From: Spirochaetes bacterium RBG_16_67_19
Lineage (GTDB): Bacteria; Spirochaetota; Spirochaetia; SZUA-6; DRHE01
Assembly: GCA_001829505.1 (NCBI GenBank)
Contig: MIBK01000084.1
Location: 7,660 to 15,784, forward strand
Reading direction: 5' to 3'
Length of the DNA stretch: 8,125 nt
Part shown: positions 6,308-8,125 of the stretch, one piece after another
Layout: each line of letters opens with the position of its first letter
Position numbering within the stretch: position 1 is the first letter of the stretch
The notes under the pieces: generated by a model
What the model saw: the letters and a program-made list of their open reading frames with translations, nothing else
The model's database searches: none
What the model was told of the DNA's origin: nothing
Made by a program: the position numbers and the translations under genes

Positions 6308-7649
6308 GGTTCATCGCCTCTTTCATCGCCAGGGCGGCCCGCTTGCCGTCGGCCACCGCGTCCACCACCTCGCGCCCGCCGTTGACGCAGTCCCCGCCGG
6401 CGTAGTACCGCGGATTGCTGGTCCGCCCGCTGCCGCGCTCCACCGCGATCAGGCCGCCCTCCAGGCGGAGGCCGCGGGCCTGCCCCCACTGCTCGGCCAG
6501 GCGGGCCTGTCCCAGGGCGGGGATCACCAGGTCGCAGGGCACTTCGAACTCGGAACCCGCGACGGCCTCGGGCTGCCGCCGCCCGCCGGTGTCCGGCCCC
6601 GCAAGGCGCGTGCGCAGGAAGCGCACGGCGGCCGCGCGGCCGTTCTGGACCATGATTTCCAGCGGCTGGGCCAGCCAGTGGAACTTCACGCCTTCCACCA
6701 GGGAGTGCTCGAACTCGAAGGGGAAGGCCGGCATCTGGCTCTCGGTGCGCCGGTAGAACAACAGGACCTCCTCGGCTCCCAGGCGGCGGGCCGCATTGGC
6801 GGCGTCGATCGCGGTGTTGCCTCCCCCGATCACCACCACCCGGCGGCCCACCGAGAAGCCGGGGTGGGTCTTGTACCGGGCAATGAAGGTAAGGGCGTCC
6901 AGCACTCCGGGGGTCTGCTCACCGGGGATGCCCAGGCGCTGCATGGCCCCCAGGCCCAGGCCCAGGAACACCAGGGTGAACTCCGACTCCAGCTGCTCCA
7001 GGCTCAGGTCGCTGCCCACCTCCCCTTGGCGGAACTCCACGCCCAGGGAGGCCAGCCTTTCCACCTCGCGTTGGCTGTCGGAGGAGCGCAGCTTGTACTC
7101 CGCCACCCCGTAGGTGGCCAGGCCCCCGGGCAGGGGGCGGTTGTCGAACACGGTCACCGCGTATCCCGCGCGGCGCAGCTCCGCCGCGCAGGCCAGGGAG
7201 GCGGGTCCGCCGCCTACGCAGGCCACCTTCTGCGGGTGGCTAACCGGCGGGGGCGGGCTGGAGGCCTGCCAGTTGGCGAAGAAGTCCTCCATGGCGTAGC
7301 GCTGCAGCCTGCCGATCTCGATGGGCTTCTTGTTGTAGCGGTGCATCACGCAGGCCCCCTCGCAGAGCACCTCCACCGGGCAGGCCCTGGAGCAGCTCAG
7401 GCCCAGGACGTTGGCCTCCAGGATGCTCCTGGCCGAGCCGGGCAGGTTGCCGCTGGCGATCTTCTTGATGAAGCGCGGCACGTCGATGTGGGTGGGGCAG
7501 GCGGCGGTGCACGGCGCGTCGAAGCAGGACAGGCAGCGGTTGGCCTCGGTGACCGCGGAACGGGCATCCAGGGACGGGTGCAGGTCCGGAAAACGCTCCA
7601 GGTTTTCCGGCAGCGGCAGCTCGGGGAAGTTCGGCGGGTTTCGCTCCAT
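6300..7649 (-). CDS. preT: NAD-dependent dihydropyrimidine dehydrogenase, subunit PreT
   Basis: PreT oxidises NADH through FAD and passes electrons over Fe-S clusters to PreA. Numbered from ATG 7649 (449 residues), the N-terminus has C39, C42, C47, C51, C86, C90, C96, C100 and Q116. Every spacing equals that of mammalian dihydropyrimidine dehydrogenase (C79, C82, C87, C91, C126, C130, C136, C140, Q156), including the unusual glutamine cluster ligand. The FAD-binding 'GGGPASL' is at 146-152, 'PLPGGLATYG' at 172-181, the NAD-binding 'GGGNTAIDAA' at 275-284 and the terminal 'YYAGGDCVNGG' at 415-425. The frame stays open to 7820, but the added 57 residues are low-complexity GC-rich sequence without homology to this family, so 7649 is preferred; family similarity begins soon after it. 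No Shine-Dalgarno precedes 7649. It is first in the operon and overlaps preA by 8 bp. Confidence 0.95.
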   Translation of the reverse strand: MERNPPNFPELPLPENLERFPDLHPSLDARSAVTEANRCLSCFDAPCTAACPTHIDVPRFIKKIASGNLPGSARSILEANVLGLSCSRACPVEVLCEGACVMHRYNKKPIEIGRLQRYAMEDFFANWQASSPPPPVSHPQKVACVGGGPASLACAAELRRAGYAVTVFDNRPLPGGLATYGVAEYKLRSSDSQREVERLASLGVEFRQGEVGSDLSLEQLESEFTLVFLGLGLGAMQRLGIPGEQTPGVLDALTFIARYKTHPGFSVGRRVVVIGGGNTAIDAANAARRLGAEEVLLFYRRTESQMPAFPFEFEHSLVEGVKFHWLAQPLEIMVQNGRAAAVRFLRTRLAGPDTGGRRQPEAVAGSEFEVPCDLVIPALGQARLAEQWGQARGLRLEGGLIAVERGSGRTSNPRYYAGGDCVNGGREVVDAVADGKRAALAMKEAMNHG

Positions 7650-7666
7650 TTGAGAATAATACTCAA
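7650..7666 (-). promoter_or_regulatory. Candidate leaderless -10 box and operator at the preT start
   Basis: Minus-strand TATTAT (7656-7661, 5 of 6 to TATAAT) ends 6 nt before the preT ATG, so transcription would start at the start codon. It lies in the centre of an inverted repeat, TTGAG-N7-CTCAA (7650-7666), that touches the start codon. No recognisable -35 box is present 15-19 nt upstream (TACCCC at 17 nt), which suggests activator dependence or a weak promoter. Regulator unknown. Confidence 0.5.
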
Positions 7667-7720
7667 TCGCAAAAACAAGGGGTAGGGGGACCGTTCGCCC
7701 GGGCGAGGCCGGGCCTCGGG

Positions 7721-7759
7721 GCGCCGTCGGCTCGGCGGCGCCGTCGGCTCGGCGGCGCC
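7721..7759. repeat. 17-bp GC-rich tandem repeat, 2.3 copies
   Basis: A 17-bp unit beginning GCGCCGTCGGCTCGG occurs at 7721-7737 and 7738-7754 without mismatch, followed by a partial GCGCC (7755-7759). It lies in the 160-bp gap between the divergent preT and right-edge gene. Just preT-side, CGAGGC-CGG-GCCTCG (7704-7718) forms a short dyad. It may be a replication-slippage product or a set of protein-binding sites; no coding frame is supported here. Confidence 0.85.
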
Positions 7760-7772
7760 CCGGCCTCCCGCG

Positions 7773-7801
7773 TTGACACGTCCCTGCCCCGCGGATAGGG
7801 T
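7773..7801 (+). promoter_or_regulatory. Promoter of the right-edge gene remnant
   Basis: A consensus TTGACA (7773-7778) is followed after exactly 17 nt by TAGGGT (7796-7801), which keeps the important A2 and T6 of the -10 box. The -10 box ends 8 nt before ATG 7810, predicting a leader of about 2 nt. An alternative reading is that AGGGTGG (7797-7803) is a ribosome site with the promoter further upstream. Confidence 0.5.
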
Positions 7802-7809
7802 GGAATCCC

Positions 7810-8125
7810 ATGAAGAGCATGGAGCGCCGGGCCCGCTCCTACATCCAGGCCCTGCCTCCGAAGCAGGGCAGGGAGAGTCTGCTCACCACCGCCGACTTGA
7901 GCCCCCTGCCGCCGGTGGTGCGCCGCTAACATACGCGGCCTGAGGATTCCTATATCGGCGGCCGGGGACGTATGTTCATCAAGGTGCTGAACCTGTTTAC
8001 GGTAGCCGACTCGCGAGGGCCGGAGATGGACCGCTCCGGCCTGGTCACCTTCCTCAACGACCTGCTGGTTTGCCCGCTGGCCTACTTCTCGGTGCCCGCC
8101 TCCTGGAGGCAGTTGGACGAACGGC
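7810..8125 (+). pseudogene. Internally deleted DUF6544/DUF6920-like gene, in-frame stop, runs off the right edge
   Basis: ATG 7810 opens 39 codons (ending 'SPLPPVVRR') that stop at TAA 7927-7929. The same frame continues after the stop as 'EDSYIGGRGRMFIKVLNLF' and 'TVADSRGPEMDRSGLVTFLN' (about 7942-8070), open to the window edge. From memory, both halves fit one uncharacterised family (DUF6544/DUF6920 type): an N-terminal 'LPxPVxRYL' element and a later 'GxGxMxxxxLGLxxVxxxxGPExxxxxLxxxL' element, normally separated by roughly 100 residues that are missing here. I read it as a remnant with an internal deletion. Alternatives are two small genes, with ATG 7972 starting the second despite a poor ribosome site, or a sequencing/assembly error. 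The family is recognised by pattern only and has no known function. A good promoter still stands upstream. The 3' end is outside the window. Confidence 0.6.

Noticed and set aside
7650..7666. FNR/CRP-type binding site at the preT start.
   Set aside because: The half sites are TTGAG and CTCAA with a 7-bp gap, not TTGAT-N4-ATCAA or TGTGA-N6-TCACA.
7650..7820. N-terminal extension of preT to ATG 7820 (57 extra residues).
   Set aside because: The extension is translated from the GC-rich tandem repeat, has low complexity and lacks family similarity. The Fe-S domain begins naturally after ATG 7649, which also has a -10 box next to it.
7663..7932. A minus-strand open frame of 89 codons across the gap and the right-edge remnant.
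   Set aside because: It has no motif or ribosome site and is antisense to the recognisable plus-strand remnant.

Overview
The window (about two-thirds G+C) reads as ordinary bacterial chromosome, not a phage or plasmid. I see no transposase, integrase, tRNA, rRNA or CRISPR array. A flavodiiron oxygen/NO reductase, a lipoprotein ApbE and iron-sulfur/flavin pyrimidine catabolism suggest a bacterium living at low or fluctuating oxygen. A small single-RRM protein is found in several bacterial groups, including Desulfobacterota-like lineages, so I do not assign a taxon.

Layout. On the plus strand, bases 1-277 are the 3' end of mnmA (tRNA 2-thiouridylase). It converges on, and overlaps by 109 bp, the minus-strand flavodiiron protein gene (1452 to 169), which follows apbE (2462 to 1485). 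A strong hairpin (2502-2530) separates apbE from a compact minus-strand trio read 3471 to 2536: a 48-residue ribbon-helix-helix protein, a 151-residue protein with a zinc-finger-like Cys/His cluster, and an RRM RNA-binding protein. Upstream of the trio is a second minus-strand operon, preT-preA-hydA (7649 to 3526), the first two steps of reductive uracil/thymine breakdown. A 160-bp GC-rich gap with a 17-bp tandem repeat separates it from a plus-strand gene remnant that runs off the right edge.

How the genes work together. PreT (NADH, FAD, Fe-S) feeds electrons to PreA (FMN, Fe-S), which reduces uracil or thymine. HydA opens the dihydropyrimidine ring to the N-carbamoyl-beta-amino acid. The third enzyme (beta-ureidopropionase) is not in the window. 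ApbE and the flavodiiron protein probably share a transcript, but their biochemical link is unclear. The trio looks like a small self-regulated RNA/DNA-binding unit of unknown role.

The main observations are: (1) first genes of transcription units lack a Shine-Dalgarno and carry a TANNNT box 6-11 nt before the start codon, which predicts leaderless or near-leaderless mRNAs, whereas internal genes have purine-rich ribosome sites; (2) the ribbon-helix-helix/zinc-finger/RRM trio, with a palindrome over its promoter; (3) a right-edge gene whose two ends match one family, with the middle missing and an in-frame stop at the join.
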